Notes: generated by a model not told the origin, from the letters alone. 50,355 bases of DNA from Mesorhizobium loti (GCF_001510895.1 NZ_LPWA01000125.1:1-50355); one strand, 5' to 3'. Counted from the stretch's first letter, positions 18,091-27,855 are shown. Made by a program: numbers and translations.

Positions 18091-20201
18091 ATGCGGAAGC
18101 GGTCGACGGCCAAGCGCCAGGGAATTTCATTTTTGGCATGCACCGCTCTTCTCGGCCAGACCTGGCCGGCCATCGCGCAGGAGAGCGGAGACGTCACCGT
18201 TCTCGGCAAGATCGAGGTGACCGCCGAGAGCAACGAGATCCTGGTGCAGGACGCTATGTCGCCAAGAAAGATCGTATCGGCACCAAGGTGGACACGCCGA
18301 TCGCCAAGATCCCGCAGGCCGTGTCGGTGGTGACGCAGAAGCAGATCGAGGATCAGAAGCCGCGCACGCTGAACGATGCGCTGGGCTATACGGCGGGCGC
18401 CAATCCCAACAGCTTCGGCTTCGACACCCGCTACGACGCCTTCTTCCTGCGCGGCTTCCAGGCCTTCTACAACGGCATGTTCCGCGACGGGCTGCGCCAG
18501 TACAACGGACCCTCGGCATGGTTCAAGACCGAGCCTTACGGCATCGAGGGCGTCACCATCCTGAAGGGACCGGCGTCCTCGCTCTACGGCGTCAGCGGCC
18601 CGGGCGGCATCGTCAACGTCGTCACCAAGCGGCCCAAGGACGAGCCGTTCCACGAGATCGAATTGCTGGCCGGCGAGCACAACCGCTTCCAGGCGGGTCT
18701 CGACGCCTCCGGGCCGGTCAACGACGACGGCAGCATCCTTTACCGCTTTACCAGCCTCGGCCGGCTTAGCGAGACCGATCTGCCCGCCTATCCCGACGAC
18801 AAGCTCTATCTGGCGCCGGCCGTTACCTTCAAGCCGGACGAGGACACCAAGCTCACCATCCTCGGCGAGTATTCGAAGTCCGTCACCGGCGGCACGGCCG
18901 CCTTCTACAACTCGGCCTATGGCGTGCTGTCCAACGTCTATGAGGGCGATCCGGCCTGGAACGACTTCACCCAGGACCAGGGCCGCATCGGCTATGAGTT
19001 CGAGCACCGTTTCAACGACTGGCTCACCGTGCGCCAGAACCTTCGCTACAACGCCGTCGACAGCGACATCGAATATAGCGGCCACTATTCGGTCGGCGCC
19101 GACCAGCCGCTGCAGCGCTACTGGGGCCACTATACCGAGAAGATGAAGAACTTCGTCGTCGACAACATGGCGCAGCTCGAATTCGACACCGGTCCGGTGC
19201 AGCACACAGCGGTCGGCGGCATCGACTATGCCTGGTCGGATTACGATGCCGGCAGCGGCCTTTCCTATGTCTCGGTCGAAGACATCAAGTCAGCGCCCGT
19301 TCCCTATTCCGGCGGCCAGCAGATGAACCAGCTCGGCGTCTACCTGCACGACCAGATGGCGTGGAACGACTTCACCCTGTTCACCAGCGGCCGCTACGAT
19401 TGGGTCGACACCACCTCGACCGCGGCCGATTTCAGCCAGTCGAAGCAGAAGGACAGCGCCTTCTCCGGCCGGCTCGGCCTCTCCTACCGAACCGAGTGGG
19501 ACATCATCCCCTATGTCAACTATTCGACCTCGTTCTCGCCCAACATCGGCTTTGTCTATGACGACATCAACAGCGACGTCACCCATGTCGCTCGCCCGAC
19601 CATCGCGACGCAAAAGGAGATCGGCGTCAAATACGAGATACCCGACCACAACGCGACGGTCAGCGCGGCTTTGTTCGACATCGACCAGAAGGACGGCATC
19701 GTCTTCGACGCCTCGTCCGGCATCAACAAGCAGCGCCAGCTCGACCTCAACTCGCGCGGCGTCGAGTTGGAAGCCAACGCCTCTCTCGACAACGGCTTCA
19801 GCGTCATCGCCTCCTACACCTATCTGCGGGTGAGGATCGAACGCGGCGCCGAAGGCACCGCCGGCAACGAGCTGTCGGCGACGCCGAACCACATCCTGTC
19901 GCTCTGGGGCCACTATCAATTCGAGAACGGCACGCTGGAAGGGCTCGGGCTCGGCGCCGGCGTGCGCTTTGCCGGCGCCAGCTACGGCGACGACACCAAC
20001 ACCTTCAAGAACGACGCGCGCGCCTTCGTCGACGCCTCGCTGTCCTATGATTTCGGCTATCGCAATTCGAAGCTGGAAGGGGTCAAGCTGCAGGTCAACG
20101 CCAAGAACCTGTTCGACAACCAGCAGACCATCTGCTCGGCCGGCTATTGCTACCGTGACGAAGGCCGTTCGCTGTTCGGCAGCCTGCGCTACCGCTTCTG
20201 A
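18091..20201 (+). CDS. TonB-dependent siderophore receptor (one frameshift)
   Basis: 703 residues after correction. Signal peptide (ISFLACTALLGQTWPAIA) is followed by a TonB-box-like stretch (DVTVLGKIEVTAE), the plug domain (IPQAVSVVTQKQIEDQ, LRGFQAFYNGMFRDG, VTILKGPASSLYG, GPGGIVNVVTKRP), and the beta-barrel ending in LFGSLRYRF with C-terminal Phe. Resembles ferrichrome/ferrioxamine-type receptors. The frame shifts near 18253, where gacgctat should be gacggctat (reading QDGYVAKKDRIGTKV). Convergent with the siderophore reductase gene, separated by a shared terminator. Confidence 0.87.
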
Positions 20202-20224
20202 GGCCGCGCTGGCGTTCGAGAAAC

Positions 20225-20277
20225 GGGGCGGCGAGGACAAATCCACATTCCTGGATTGTCCTATTCCTCGCCGCCCC
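20225..20277. terminator. Bidirectional hairpin between receptor and reductase genes
   Basis: ggggcggcgagga (20225-20237) pairs perfectly with tcctcgccgcccc (20265-20277), with a further aatcca/tggatt pairing inside. It lies between two convergent genes and its right arm overlaps the end of the reductase gene. There is no T run, so its terminator role is inferred. Confidence 0.6.
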
Positions 20278-21339
20278 CGTCCTCGCCTTGCGCACCACGA
20301 CGCCAATAGGCAGTGACCAGATGCCGGTCGCGCGCGACACCCCATTCCTTGCGCACGATCCTGCGGATCTCGCGGAAGTCGGCGAATTCGCAGCCGGCCC
20401 AGACATAGAGATCGTCGGCCGCATGGTTGCGCTCGCGCAGCGCCGCCGGCAGCAGGCCGGCGGTGCCTGCGTCGCGGCCGTGCCGGTAGAGCCAGCGGAC
20501 GGCGATGTTGTCGCGCTGCGTCAGCGCGATCCGGTCTTCCGGACCATCGACCTCGACAAGGGCCTCGGCGTGGGTCGATGGCGGAAGCCCCTCGAGGATC
20601 CTGCCGATGGCAGGGAGCGCCGTATCGTCGCCGACCAGAAGCAGATTCTCCGTTTCCGGTACGCCACCGCCGCCGGGACCGATCATGCCGATGACGTCGC
20701 CGCGCGCGCGCTCTGCGCGAAAACCGCGGCCGGCGTTTCGGTGCCCGGATGCAGCACGAAGTCGATGTCGAGCCAGCCGTCGGCGACATTGAGCGCGCGG
20801 ATCGTGTAGACACGGACGGTGAGCGCATCCTCGCCCGACGGCCACACGATCATGCCATCGGCGCCCATGGACGGCCAAACCGCCTGCCGCCCGGCGGGCG
20901 GCAGCAGAAGCCGCACATGCAGCCCGCCATGGGCGAAGCGGCCGAGATCATGGCCGGAAAAGCGAACGCGCTGCATATGCAGTGACAACCGCGTCGAGGA
21001 TTGCACCGTGATCTCACGGAAAAAGACGGGCGTGCCGGCATCCTTGCCGTCGCCTTGCCAGCCCAGGCCATTGGTCGTTCCGAGTTGCCCGGCGATATGA
21101 CCCGCGACAATCATCTTCATGTAGGACAGGCAGGTCTCGTCCTCGGCGGCGACCCGGATCAGCATGCCGCCGTTCTCGAAAGCCGCGCGCAGCGAGCCGT
21201 AATGCATGTGGAGCTCCCACTGATCCGTGGCGCCGCCATCGACCTCGCAGTCGCCGTGCTCGGCGCGCAGCCTGTCCATGACCGCCCGGATGGCGTCGTT
21301 GCGGATATGGGTTTGCGCGCTGAGCTGAACCATCGCCAT
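20261..21339 (-). CDS. DUF2218 + siderophore-interacting reductase (one frameshift)
   Basis: 359 residues after correction. Residues about 5-95 are a DUF2218 domain (VMDRLRAEHGDCEVDGG, GMLIRVAAEDETCLSYMKMI). The remainder is a ViuB/SIP-type flavin reductase: an FAD-binding barrel (RVRFSGHDLGRFAHGGLHVRL, VRVYTIRALN) and an NAD(P)H domain (LLLVGDDTALPAIGRIL) ending with DDLYVWAGCEFADFREIR. It would release iron from imported siderophores in the cytosol, matching the convergent TonB receptor. The frame shifts near 20703 (gcggcgac should be gcgggcgac). Start ATG 21339 follows GAAAGGC. Confidence 0.83.
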
Positions 21340-21492
21340 GCCTTTCGACAAAGGTTGCGGCGGTACGGCCATCAGTGGCCGATGCCAATCCTGGCGGGCA
21401 TGCCACAATGCTATCGACCTTTCCAGAAAAAGATGACAATCATAGTCATATTTTTGGGAAGGTCGCCGCCACTGGATACCGGCAGGGCGATG

Positions 21493-21807
21493 TCAAGCGA
21501 TGATAAGACTGGCGATCCGGTCGCCGTCCAGCGTGAAGGTCATGTCGCCTTCGCCGTTGAAGCCGTCGCCGGCCACATTGATACGCACGTGATAGCCGCC
21601 GTCCGACTGCGCGATGCGGACGATGTCGAGGTGGGACCGCACGCCGATATTGTCCGACTGGTTCCAACGCGCGATCCCGTCACGGCCGCGGAAGGACCGG
21701 CCCCAGTCGGTGAGCAAGGCATCGGCCGTGAAAGTTTCGAGAAAGGCCTCTGTGTCGCCGGCATTGGTGGCTTCGACAAAACGGCGGATCGGGTCGGGCG
21801 CAGTCAT
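21493..21807 (-). CDS. NTF2-like/SnoaL-like protein
   Basis: 104 residues with the cone-fold pattern of nuclear transport factor 2-like proteins: PIRRFVEATNAGDTEAFLETF, a central ALLTDWGRSFRGRDGIARW, and strands ending DGDRIASLIIA. Members are isomerases, dehydratases, cyclases or binding proteins. The ATG shares one base with the TGA of the upstream esterase (TGATG at 21805-21809), so it is translationally coupled and third in the ATP-grasp/esterase unit. Confidence 0.83.
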   Translation of the reverse strand: MTAPDPIRRFVEATNAGDTEAFLETFTADALLTDWGRSFRGRDGIARWNQSDNIGVRSHLDIVRIAQSDGGYHVRINVAGDGFNGEGDMTFTLDGDRIASLIIA

Positions 21808-22583
21808 CAATCGAGCCTGTGCATGAGATCGTCGTCCAGCCAGCGGCCGAAGAAATAGACGAGCTGCTTGTGCCACCAAGGCCAGTCATGGCTGACGTCG
21901 CCGCCCCAATAGTCGACCCAGGCCGGAATGGATTTGTCGCGCAGCACTTGCTCCAGCTCGCGCGTTTCGACCAACATGCGCTCTTCCCAGGCGCCTTGCC
22001 CGCAGCAGAAGATCAGCCTCAGCGCCCTCAGCCGCCCGAGCAGCTTCTGGTCGACGATACCGGGCAGATAATCGAGCGGCGAGTTGTAGAAGATGCTGCC
22101 CTCCAGCGCCCGGCCGAAAAAGTCGCGCGTCGAATAGACGCCCGACAGCGAGATCACGCCGCTCGCCAGCTCCGGGAAGCGGAACACGAAATTCGACGAG
22201 TGGTAGCCACCCATCGAGCAGCCGCAGAACAGCGGCTTCAAGCTGCGTCCGCCATTGGCCTTGGCGGCAACCGACTGCAGTTCCGGCAGCGCCTCCTCGC
22301 GCACATAGCGGAAATAGGCTTCGTGGCGGGCGATGCGATGGATAGGATCGCCATGCTTGTCGAAGAAGGATTCCGAATCGATGCCGTCGAGCGTGAACAG
22401 CTGGACGCGGCCGGTGTCGATGAATTCGGCGAGCGCGCCGACGCCGCCCGAATCCTCGAACTGGTAGAAGCGTCCCTGCGAGGTCGGGAACACCACCACC
22501 GGCCGCCCGGCATGGCCGTAGCGCTTGTATTCCATGTCGCGGCCGAGATTGCGGGCATGGCCCTTGTGATAGGAAACGTCCAT
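21807..22583 (-). CDS. Esterase family alpha/beta hydrolase
   Basis: 258 residues of the esterase D/putative esterase type. Nucleophile elbow GCSMGGYHSSNF with catalytic Ser; Asp and His candidates in the C-terminal third (YWGGDVSHDWPWWHKQL). The start (DVSYHKGHARNLGRDMEYKRYGH) and VVVFPTSQGRFYQFED are typical of homologues found beside ATP-grasp genes in rhizobia. The gap to the upstream ATP-grasp gene is 3 bases, so they are co-transcribed. It could hydrolyse or transfer a product of the ATP-grasp ligase; this is inference from position. Confidence 0.84.
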   Translation of the reverse strand: MDVSYHKGHARNLGRDMEYKRYGHAGRPVVVFPTSQGRFYQFEDSGGVGALAEFIDTGRVQLFTLDGIDSESFFDKHGDPIHRIARHEAYFRYVREEALPELQSVAAKANGGRSLKPLFCGCSMGGYHSSNFVFRFPELASGVISLSGVYSTRDFFGRALEGSIFYNSPLDYLPGIVDQKLLGRLRALRLIFCCGQGAWEERMLVETRELEQVLRDKSIPAWVDYWGGDVSHDWPWWHKQLVYFFGRWLDDDLMHRLD

Positions 22584-22586
22584 CGC

Positions 22587-23753
22587 CTACGCCTTTTCCG
22601 CGTGGATATAGTCGACCGCCTGGCGCAGCGCCTTCGGATCCTTCGAACGCATCTGGTAGGCGTAGTTGCCCATGGCGCGGCTGAAAACCTCTTCGATGGC
22701 CTGGTGATGGACGATCTTGTCGCCGTGCGCGGCTAGCACGTCCTCATGGCTGTGCAAATAGTCGATGTGGCGTTTGCGGCTGGCATAGGCGGTGAAATAC
22801 TTGCCCTTGTAAGGGCCGCCGGCGGCATCCTTGACCACCATGTCCGCCCATGCGGCATAGACGTCGATGTCGAATGTGTAGTTGATCGCGTCGGTCATCC
22901 AGGCACCGGGCGGGCGCATATTGACCTCGAGCGCGATGACGCGCTTGTCCTTCGTCTCGAACAATTCGATGTGGAAGAAGCGTTCTCGCACGTCGAACGC
23001 CTTGAGGATCTTGCGGCCCGCCTCCTCAACCTCCGGGCTGATCTCCGGGAAGCAGGTATAGCTCATATGGCGATCGTGGTTGACCGCCTCCATGATGCTC
23101 TGGTCGTAACGGTGGCTGGCCGCCAGCACGACCTCGCCGTCGCGGTTGACCAGCCCGTCGAAGGTCACCACCAGCCCCTCGATGAATTGCTCCATGACGA
23201 AGCTGACGCCCTCGGGCTTGTCCCTAAAGAACTGGTCGAGCTCTTTCGCGTTCGAGATCTTGAACGTGTTTGAGGCGCCGGAGCCCGAGTCCGGTTTCAC
23301 CACCACCGGATAGCCGACGCGGCGGATGAAGGTCATGGCCCCGGCACGGTCGGAGCATTTGCGCTGCGGAATGGTCTCGACGCCGCTCTTGCGGAAGAAG
23401 GCGCGCATACGGCTCTTGCGCTTCAAATTCTTCACGAAGTCGAGCTTGGTGCCGAAGATGTTGAAGTCGGTGCGGATGTTGGCTTCGAGCTCCAGCCAGT
23501 GCTCGTTCAGCGATTCGAAGCGGTCGATGCGGCCCCATTTGTGGATGAAATGTCCCATCGCCCGGAACACGGCGTCGTAGTCTTCCATGTCCGCGACGCG
23601 GTAATACTCCGAAAGCGCTGTCTTGAGCTTGCTGCCCAGCGTTTCATAGGGAGCGTCGCCGATGCCGAGCACGGTGGCGCCGGCCTTCTTCAGCCGGTCG
23701 CAGAAATCGGCGCCGTTTGCCGGAAAATGCGGCGAGAAGAACACGAAATTCAT
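22587..23753 (-). CDS. ATP-grasp domain ligase
   Basis: 388 residues. The N-terminal pre-ATP-grasp fold (MNFVFFSPHFPANGADFCDRL) is followed by the ATP-grasp core: KNLKRKSRMRAFFRKSGV, VVVKPDSGSGASNTFKI (P-loop-like), SFVMEQFIEG, and the metal-binding ALEVNMRPPGAWM. ATP-grasp enzymes join a carboxylate to an amine or thiol via acyl phosphate; the substrates are unknown. ATG 23753 follows GGGGGAGGCC, a strong ribosome-binding site; the much longer ORF upstream overlaps the leuA leader region and is rejected. First gene of a three-gene unit with an esterase and an NTF2-like protein. Confidence 0.86.
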   Translation of the reverse strand: MNFVFFSPHFPANGADFCDRLKKAGATVLGIGDAPYETLGSKLKTALSEYYRVADMEDYDAVFRAMGHFIHKWGRIDRFESLNEHWLELEANIRTDFNIFGTKLDFVKNLKRKSRMRAFFRKSGVETIPQRKCSDRAGAMTFIRRVGYPVVVKPDSGSGASNTFKISNAKELDQFFRDKPEGVSFVMEQFIEGLVVTFDGLVNRDGEVVLAASHRYDQSIMEAVNHDRHMSYTCFPEISPEVEEAGRKILKAFDVRERFFHIELFETKDKRVIALEVNMRPPGAWMTDAINYTFDIDVYAAWADMVVKDAAGGPYKGKYFTAYASRKRHIDYLHSHEDVLAAHGDKIVHHQAIEEVFSRAMGNYAYQMRSKDPKALRQAVDYIHAEKA

Positions 23754-23885
23754 GCACGGCCTCCCCCTGAGATCAGGTCCTCCGGAAGCGAGTGTGGCGC
23801 ATTTGCTTGATGCGGGGAAGAGCCGCGCGTCGCACGGCTGGGCCGGCACTTGCCTCTGGATGGCTGCTCCTGTAAGAGAGCCGGC

Positions 23886-24005
23886 ATGACCACGCGCACC
23901 CACTCCGTCGCTTCTCCTCGCCCCGGCTTTGCCGGCGAGACCGTGCGCGCGCTTGCTTCGACCCTGCTTCTTCTCGGCCTTATCGGCGATCGCCGGGTTC
24001 GCTGA
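23886..24005 (+). CDS. Leu-rich leader peptide of leuA
   Basis: A 39-codon ORF 151 bases before leuA. Its distal third has a run of Leu codons (STLLLLGLIGD: CTG CTT CTT CTC GGC CTT), the pattern expected for a leucine-controlled leader. An AAGAGAG ribosome-binding site lies 5 bases upstream. Leader peptides before leuA have been proposed in rhizobia. Downstream, 24006-24050 holds strong inverted repeats (cggcggt/accgccg, and an outer gagcgccc/gggcgc pairing) that could serve as attenuator stems, but I see no clean T run. Confidence 0.65.
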   Translation: MTTRTHSVASPRPGFAGETVRALASTLLLLGLIGDRRVR

Positions 24006-24156
24006 AGGAGCGCCCGGCGGTCGAAAACCGCCGCTCAGGGCGCATGCTCCTTGGCCAGATTGGCAAGTCACATCAAGCGAATGAAACTTTGGTAAAGGCG
24101 CCGCTCGGCACCAATCCGCCTGAGGGCGGTCACACGAGCCGCCGGGAGAAACGACG

Positions 24157-25896
24157 ATGAATAGACGAGAAGCAATCCGCGCCGGAGAGCCCGAAACGGG
24201 CGCGCAAGCGACCGGGCAGATGCCGGATGCCGCCCGCAAATATCAGCCCTACCCGACCGTCAATCTCGCCGACCGCACCTGGCCGTCCAAGGTCATCGAC
24301 AAGGCGCCGATCTGGTGCTCGGTCGACCTGCGCGACGGCAACCAGGCGCTGATCGACCCGATGGGCCATGAGCGCAAGGCGCGTATGTTCGCGCTGCTCA
24401 TCGACATGGGCTTCAAGGAGATCGAGATCGGTTTTCCATCGGCCTCGCAGACCGATTTCGATTTCGCCCGCTGGTGCATCGAGGAAGGCGGCGTGCCGAG
24501 TGATGTGTCGCTGCAGGTGCTGGTGCAGTGCCGGCCCGAGCTGATCACGCGGACCTTCGAAGCGCTCAAGGGTGCCCATCGCCCGATCGTGCATTTCTAC
24601 AACTCGACCAGCGAGCTGCAGCGCCGCGTCGTGTTCGAGAAGGACGTTGCCGGCATCAAGCGGATCGCCACCGACGCCGCCAAGATGATCACCGACATGG
24701 CGGCCAAGGCCGGCGGCGGCTATCGTTTCGAGTACTCGCCGGAGAGCTTCACCGGCACCGAGCTCGAGGTCGCGCTGGAGATCTGCAACGCCGTCACCGA
24801 GATTGTGAAGCCGACGGCCGACAACAAGCTGATCGTCAACCTGCCCTCGACGGTCGAAATGTCGACGCCCAACGTCTATGCCGACCGCATCGAATGGATG
24901 TGCCGCAACCTCGACAACCGCGACAAGCTGATCATCTCGCTGCACCCGCACAATGACCGCGGCACCGGCATCGCCACCACCGAGCTCGGCCTGATGGCCG
25001 GCGCCGACCGCGTCGAAGGAACGCTGTTCGGCAATGGCGAGCGCACCGGCAATGTCGACATCGTTACGCTCGCGCTCAACATGTACACGCAAGGGGTCGA
25101 TCCCGGGCTGGACTGCTCCGACATCAACCGGATGAAGGACGTCTACGAATATTCCAACCAGTTGAAGATCCCGGAGCGCCATCCTTATGTCGGCGAGCTC
25201 GTCTACACCGCGTTCTCCGGCTCGCACCAGGATGCCATCAACAAGGGCATGAAGGCGCTGCGCAAGGCCAACACGCCGCTCTGGGAAGTGCCCTATCTGC
25301 CGATCGACCCGGCCGATGTCGGCCGCACCTATGAGGCGATCATCCGCATCAACTCGCAGTCCGGCAAGGGCGGCATCGCTTATGTGCTGCAGGCTGATTA
25401 TGGCCTCAACCTGCCGCGCAACCTGCAGATCGAGTTCAGCCAGGCGATCCAGGCGATCACCGATGCCGAAGGCAAGGAAGTGCCGGCCAAGCGCATCCAC
25501 GAGCGCTTCCTCGAAGCCTATGTCGACCAGCCCGGGGCCAGGCTGAAATTCCTCGACCACCACACCTACCCGGACACTGCGGCGAAGGGGCGGCGCATGG
25601 TGGAGGCGGTCATCCTCGACAATGGCAGGGAAATGACCATCACCGGCTCCGGCACCGGTCCGATCGACGGCTTCGTCGATGCGCTTTCGCGCCATGTCGG
25701 CGTCGAGATGTCGGTGCTCGACTATTCCGAACATTCCTTGCAGCGGGGTTCGAACGCGTCGGCCATTTCCTATGTCGAGATGGAATATCCGGGCGGCAAG
25801 CTGTTCGGCGCAGGCATAAACACCAACATCGTCGCCGCCTCGCTGGAGGCTGTGGTTTCGGCCGCCAACCGCATCCTCGGCCGCAAGGCCGGTTGA
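24157..25896 (+). CDS. leuA: 2-isopropylmalate synthase
   Basis: 579 residues; condenses acetyl-CoA with 2-oxoisovalerate in the first committed step of leucine synthesis. The TIM-barrel N-terminal half has the metal/substrate motif WCSVDLRDGNQALIDP, IGFPSASQTDFDF, and SLHPHNDRGTGIATTELG. GTLFGNGERTGNVDIVTLALN links to the C-terminal regulatory domain for Leu feedback. The length and sequence match the longer actinobacterial/rhizobial LeuA form rather than the ~520-residue E. coli form. Likely controlled by the Leu-rich leader just upstream. A perfect hairpin (cagacgcg/cgcgtctg, 25951-25968) follows the gene, without T run. Confidence 0.95.
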   Translation: MNRREAIRAGEPETGAQATGQMPDAARKYQPYPTVNLADRTWPSKVIDKAPIWCSVDLRDGNQALIDPMGHERKARMFALLIDMGFKEIEIGFPSASQTDFDFARWCIEEGGVPSDVSLQVLVQCRPELITRTFEALKGAHRPIVHFYNSTSELQRRVVFEKDVAGIKRIATDAAKMITDMAAKAGGGYRFEYSPESFTGTELEVALEICNAVTEIVKPTADNKLIVNLPSTVEMSTPNVYADRIEWMCRNLDNRDKLIISLHPHNDRGTGIATTELGLMAGADRVEGTLFGNGERTGNVDIVTLALNMYTQGVDPGLDCSDINRMKDVYEYSNQLKIPERHPYVGELVYTAFSGSHQDAINKGMKALRKANTPLWEVPYLPIDPADVGRTYEAIIRINSQSGKGGIAYVLQADYGLNLPRNLQIEFSQAIQAITDAEGKEVPAKRIHERFLEAYVDQPGARLKFLDHHTYPDTAAKGRRMVEAVILDNGREMTITGSGTGPIDGFVDALSRHVGVEMSVLDYSEHSLQRGSNASAISYVEMEYPGGKLFGAGINTNIVAASLEAVVSAANRILGRKAG

Positions 25897-26094
25897 TTGA
25901 TCGAGTCTTTTGAGCGTGGCCCGTTCACTCGGACGCGCCACAGCTCATGACAGACGCGACCGCGTCTGAATTCATTAACCGGCAGGGAAATTTGCGGTGG
26001 GCTTACGCGATCGCATAACAGAAGCATTCTTGTGCGCCGGCGCGAGCGCTATATGATCGCGCACTAACCTGTGCCGACTTGAAAGGTTCGACAC

Positions 26095-27855
26095 TTGGAG
26101 CCTGCCACGCCTGCCGCCCCCGCAGTGCGCGAGACATTGGAGCGACTGCTTGCCAGCGAAACGTTCGGACGCTCCGAGCGTGCCCGCAGGCTATTACGCT
26201 ATCTGGTCGAGCGCGAGCAGGCCGGTGAAGGCGACAGGCTGAAGGGTGTTTCCATAGCCATGGACGTCTTCGGCAAGGACGGCGATTTCGACGCGTCGAC
26301 CGACGCCGTCGTCAGGGTCCAGGCCGGCCGGCTGCGCGAGCTTCTGGAGCATTATTTCGCCAATGAGGGCATCGCCGAGCCGGTGCGCATCGCCATCCCG
26401 CGCGGCGGCTATGTACCTTCCTACGAGCTGAATGCGATCCGGCTGCCCGCCGAAGCCAAACCCGCCGGTAGCGGCCAGGCGCCATCGGCCGAACATCTCG
26501 AGAATTCCGCACCCACCGATGCGGTGCCGTTGATGGCGACACCGGCGGCATCCGCCTCTTCGCTGACGCGCCAATTGCGGTTCTTCTGGGCAGCCATGGT
26601 TCTGGTCATCGCCATGCTGGGTGTCCTTGTCGTCCGCCAGGGCAACGCCTTTTTCCACGATCACGACACGGCCGCGCAGGTCGAAACGGCAGGTGCGACC
26701 GGCAGCGTTGCTTCGCAGCCGTTCGAGAGCTTGCCCTTGATCTACATGGCCATCAAAGCCGATGGCCCTGAGGCGGCCCGTGTCGCCTCCTCACTACGCG
26801 CAGGCCTCGCCGGCTTCGATACCATAGACTTCATCGGGCGTGACGCCGACGCCACGCGCGAAAGTTCCGCCGATCCGATCAGCTTCGTTTTCGACGTTAT
26901 TCCCGGACCCGCCGCCGGCGACGTGATGATCGAATTGCAAAGCGTCGCGACGGGACGGGTTCTCCTGTCGCGCAACCTGACGTCGGCTGAAAGCATGCCT
27001 GGCGCGGTCGAAAACAACATCGCCAGTCTTTTGACTTCGACCGTCCCCGCTTCCGGCGCGATCTACAGTTATATCGACCAGAGCGACATCCAGACCAGCC
27101 AGATCGGATGTCTGGTGCTCAACGACCGCTACTATCTCGACCAGAGCGCCAGGACGCACGAGGCCGCGTATCGCTGCCTGGAGAAGCTGGCCGGCGAAAG
27201 CACGAAATCATCGCTCGTCTATTCGGAGCTGGCTTCCTTGCAACTGGAAGCCGTCAACAACCACTACGCCTATCCGCCCGGCGCGAGCATCGAACAGGCC
27301 ATGTTGTTTGCCCACCGCGCCATTCAGATGGCGCCGATGAGCCCGCACGCGCATCGCGCCTATGGCTATCTCAACTCGCGTCTCGGCAATACCGACGAAG
27401 CGATCCGCTGGATGCGCAAGTCCTATGAGCTCAACCCCTATGATCTCGGCATGGCCGCCGCCTATGGCTACGGTCTGATCTTCGCCGGCAAATATCAGGA
27501 AGGAACGCCGATCCTGGGCCACGCCGTCGAAACATTCAGCGGCCACCCGACCTGGTGGGACTACGGCCTGTTTCTCGGAGCCTTGATGCAAGGCGACACG
27601 AAGAGGGCCGCGATTGCCAGCGAGTCGCTGAGAACCACGACCTCCAAATCGCACTACCTTGCCGCACGGCTGATCGGCGCCAAGATCTCGGGCCGCGACA
27701 AGCTCGCGAGCGAATTGGCAAACGAACTCGCGGCCGAATTCCCGAAATTCGCTGCCGATCCGCGCGCGACCTTCGTCGACAGGAAGTATCCCACCGATCT
27801 CACGGATCGGCTGGTGCAGTCCCTGCGCTCCGCGGGAATCGGCAATCCAAGCTGA
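26095..27855 (+). CDS. Winged-helix-like/TM/TPR regulatory protein
   Basis: 586 residues from a TTG start at 26095 (GAAAGG eight bases upstream; no ATG fits). Residues about 10-112 match the N-terminal domain often found on rhizobial cyclase-like and TPR regulators: FGRSERARRLLRYLVE, KGVSIAMDVFGK, VVRVQAGRLRELLEHYF, IPRGGYVPSYE. A single membrane helix follows at about 162-181. The C-terminal half has TPR-like helices (PHAHRAYGYLNSRLGNTDEAIRWMRKSYELNPY). The layout is a cytoplasmic DNA-binding-like domain with a periplasmic sensor, like CadC/ToxR. No cyclase domain is present. Targets unknown. Confidence 0.75.
   Translation: MEPATPAAPAVRETLERLLASETFGRSERARRLLRYLVEREQAGEGDRLKGVSIAMDVFGKDGDFDASTDAVVRVQAGRLRELLEHYFANEGIAEPVRIAIPRGGYVPSYELNAIRLPAEAKPAGSGQAPSAEHLENSAPTDAVPLMATPAASASSLTRQLRFFWAAMVLVIAMLGVLVVRQGNAFFHDHDTAAQVETAGATGSVASQPFESLPLIYMAIKADGPEAARVASSLRAGLAGFDTIDFIGRDADATRESSADPISFVFDVIPGPAAGDVMIELQSVATGRVLLSRNLTSAESMPGAVENNIASLLTSTVPASGAIYSYIDQSDIQTSQIGCLVLNDRYYLDQSARTHEAAYRCLEKLAGESTKSSLVYSELASLQLEAVNNHYAYPPGASIEQAMLFAHRAIQMAPMSPHAHRAYGYLNSRLGNTDEAIRWMRKSYELNPYDLGMAAAYGYGLIFAGKYQEGTPILGHAVETFSGHPTWWDYGLFLGALMQGDTKRAAIASESLRTTTSKSHYLAARLIGAKISGRDKLASELANELAAEFPKFAADPRATFVDRKYPTDLTDRLVQSLRSAGIGNPS

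Noticed and set aside
22587..24239. The 550-codon reading of the ATP-grasp gene starting at 24239
   Set aside because: It would overlap the leuA start and leader; the extra residues are low-complexity, and ATG 23753 has a strong ribosome-binding site and the family N-terminus.
24130..25941. A 603-codon minus-strand ORF across leuA (similar long antisense ORFs across 10100-11293, 18030-19205 and 45119-46456)
   Set aside because: These mirror strongly conserved genes on the other strand; long antisense frames are expected in GC-rich DNA, and their products are Arg/Asp/His-rich with no family motifs.
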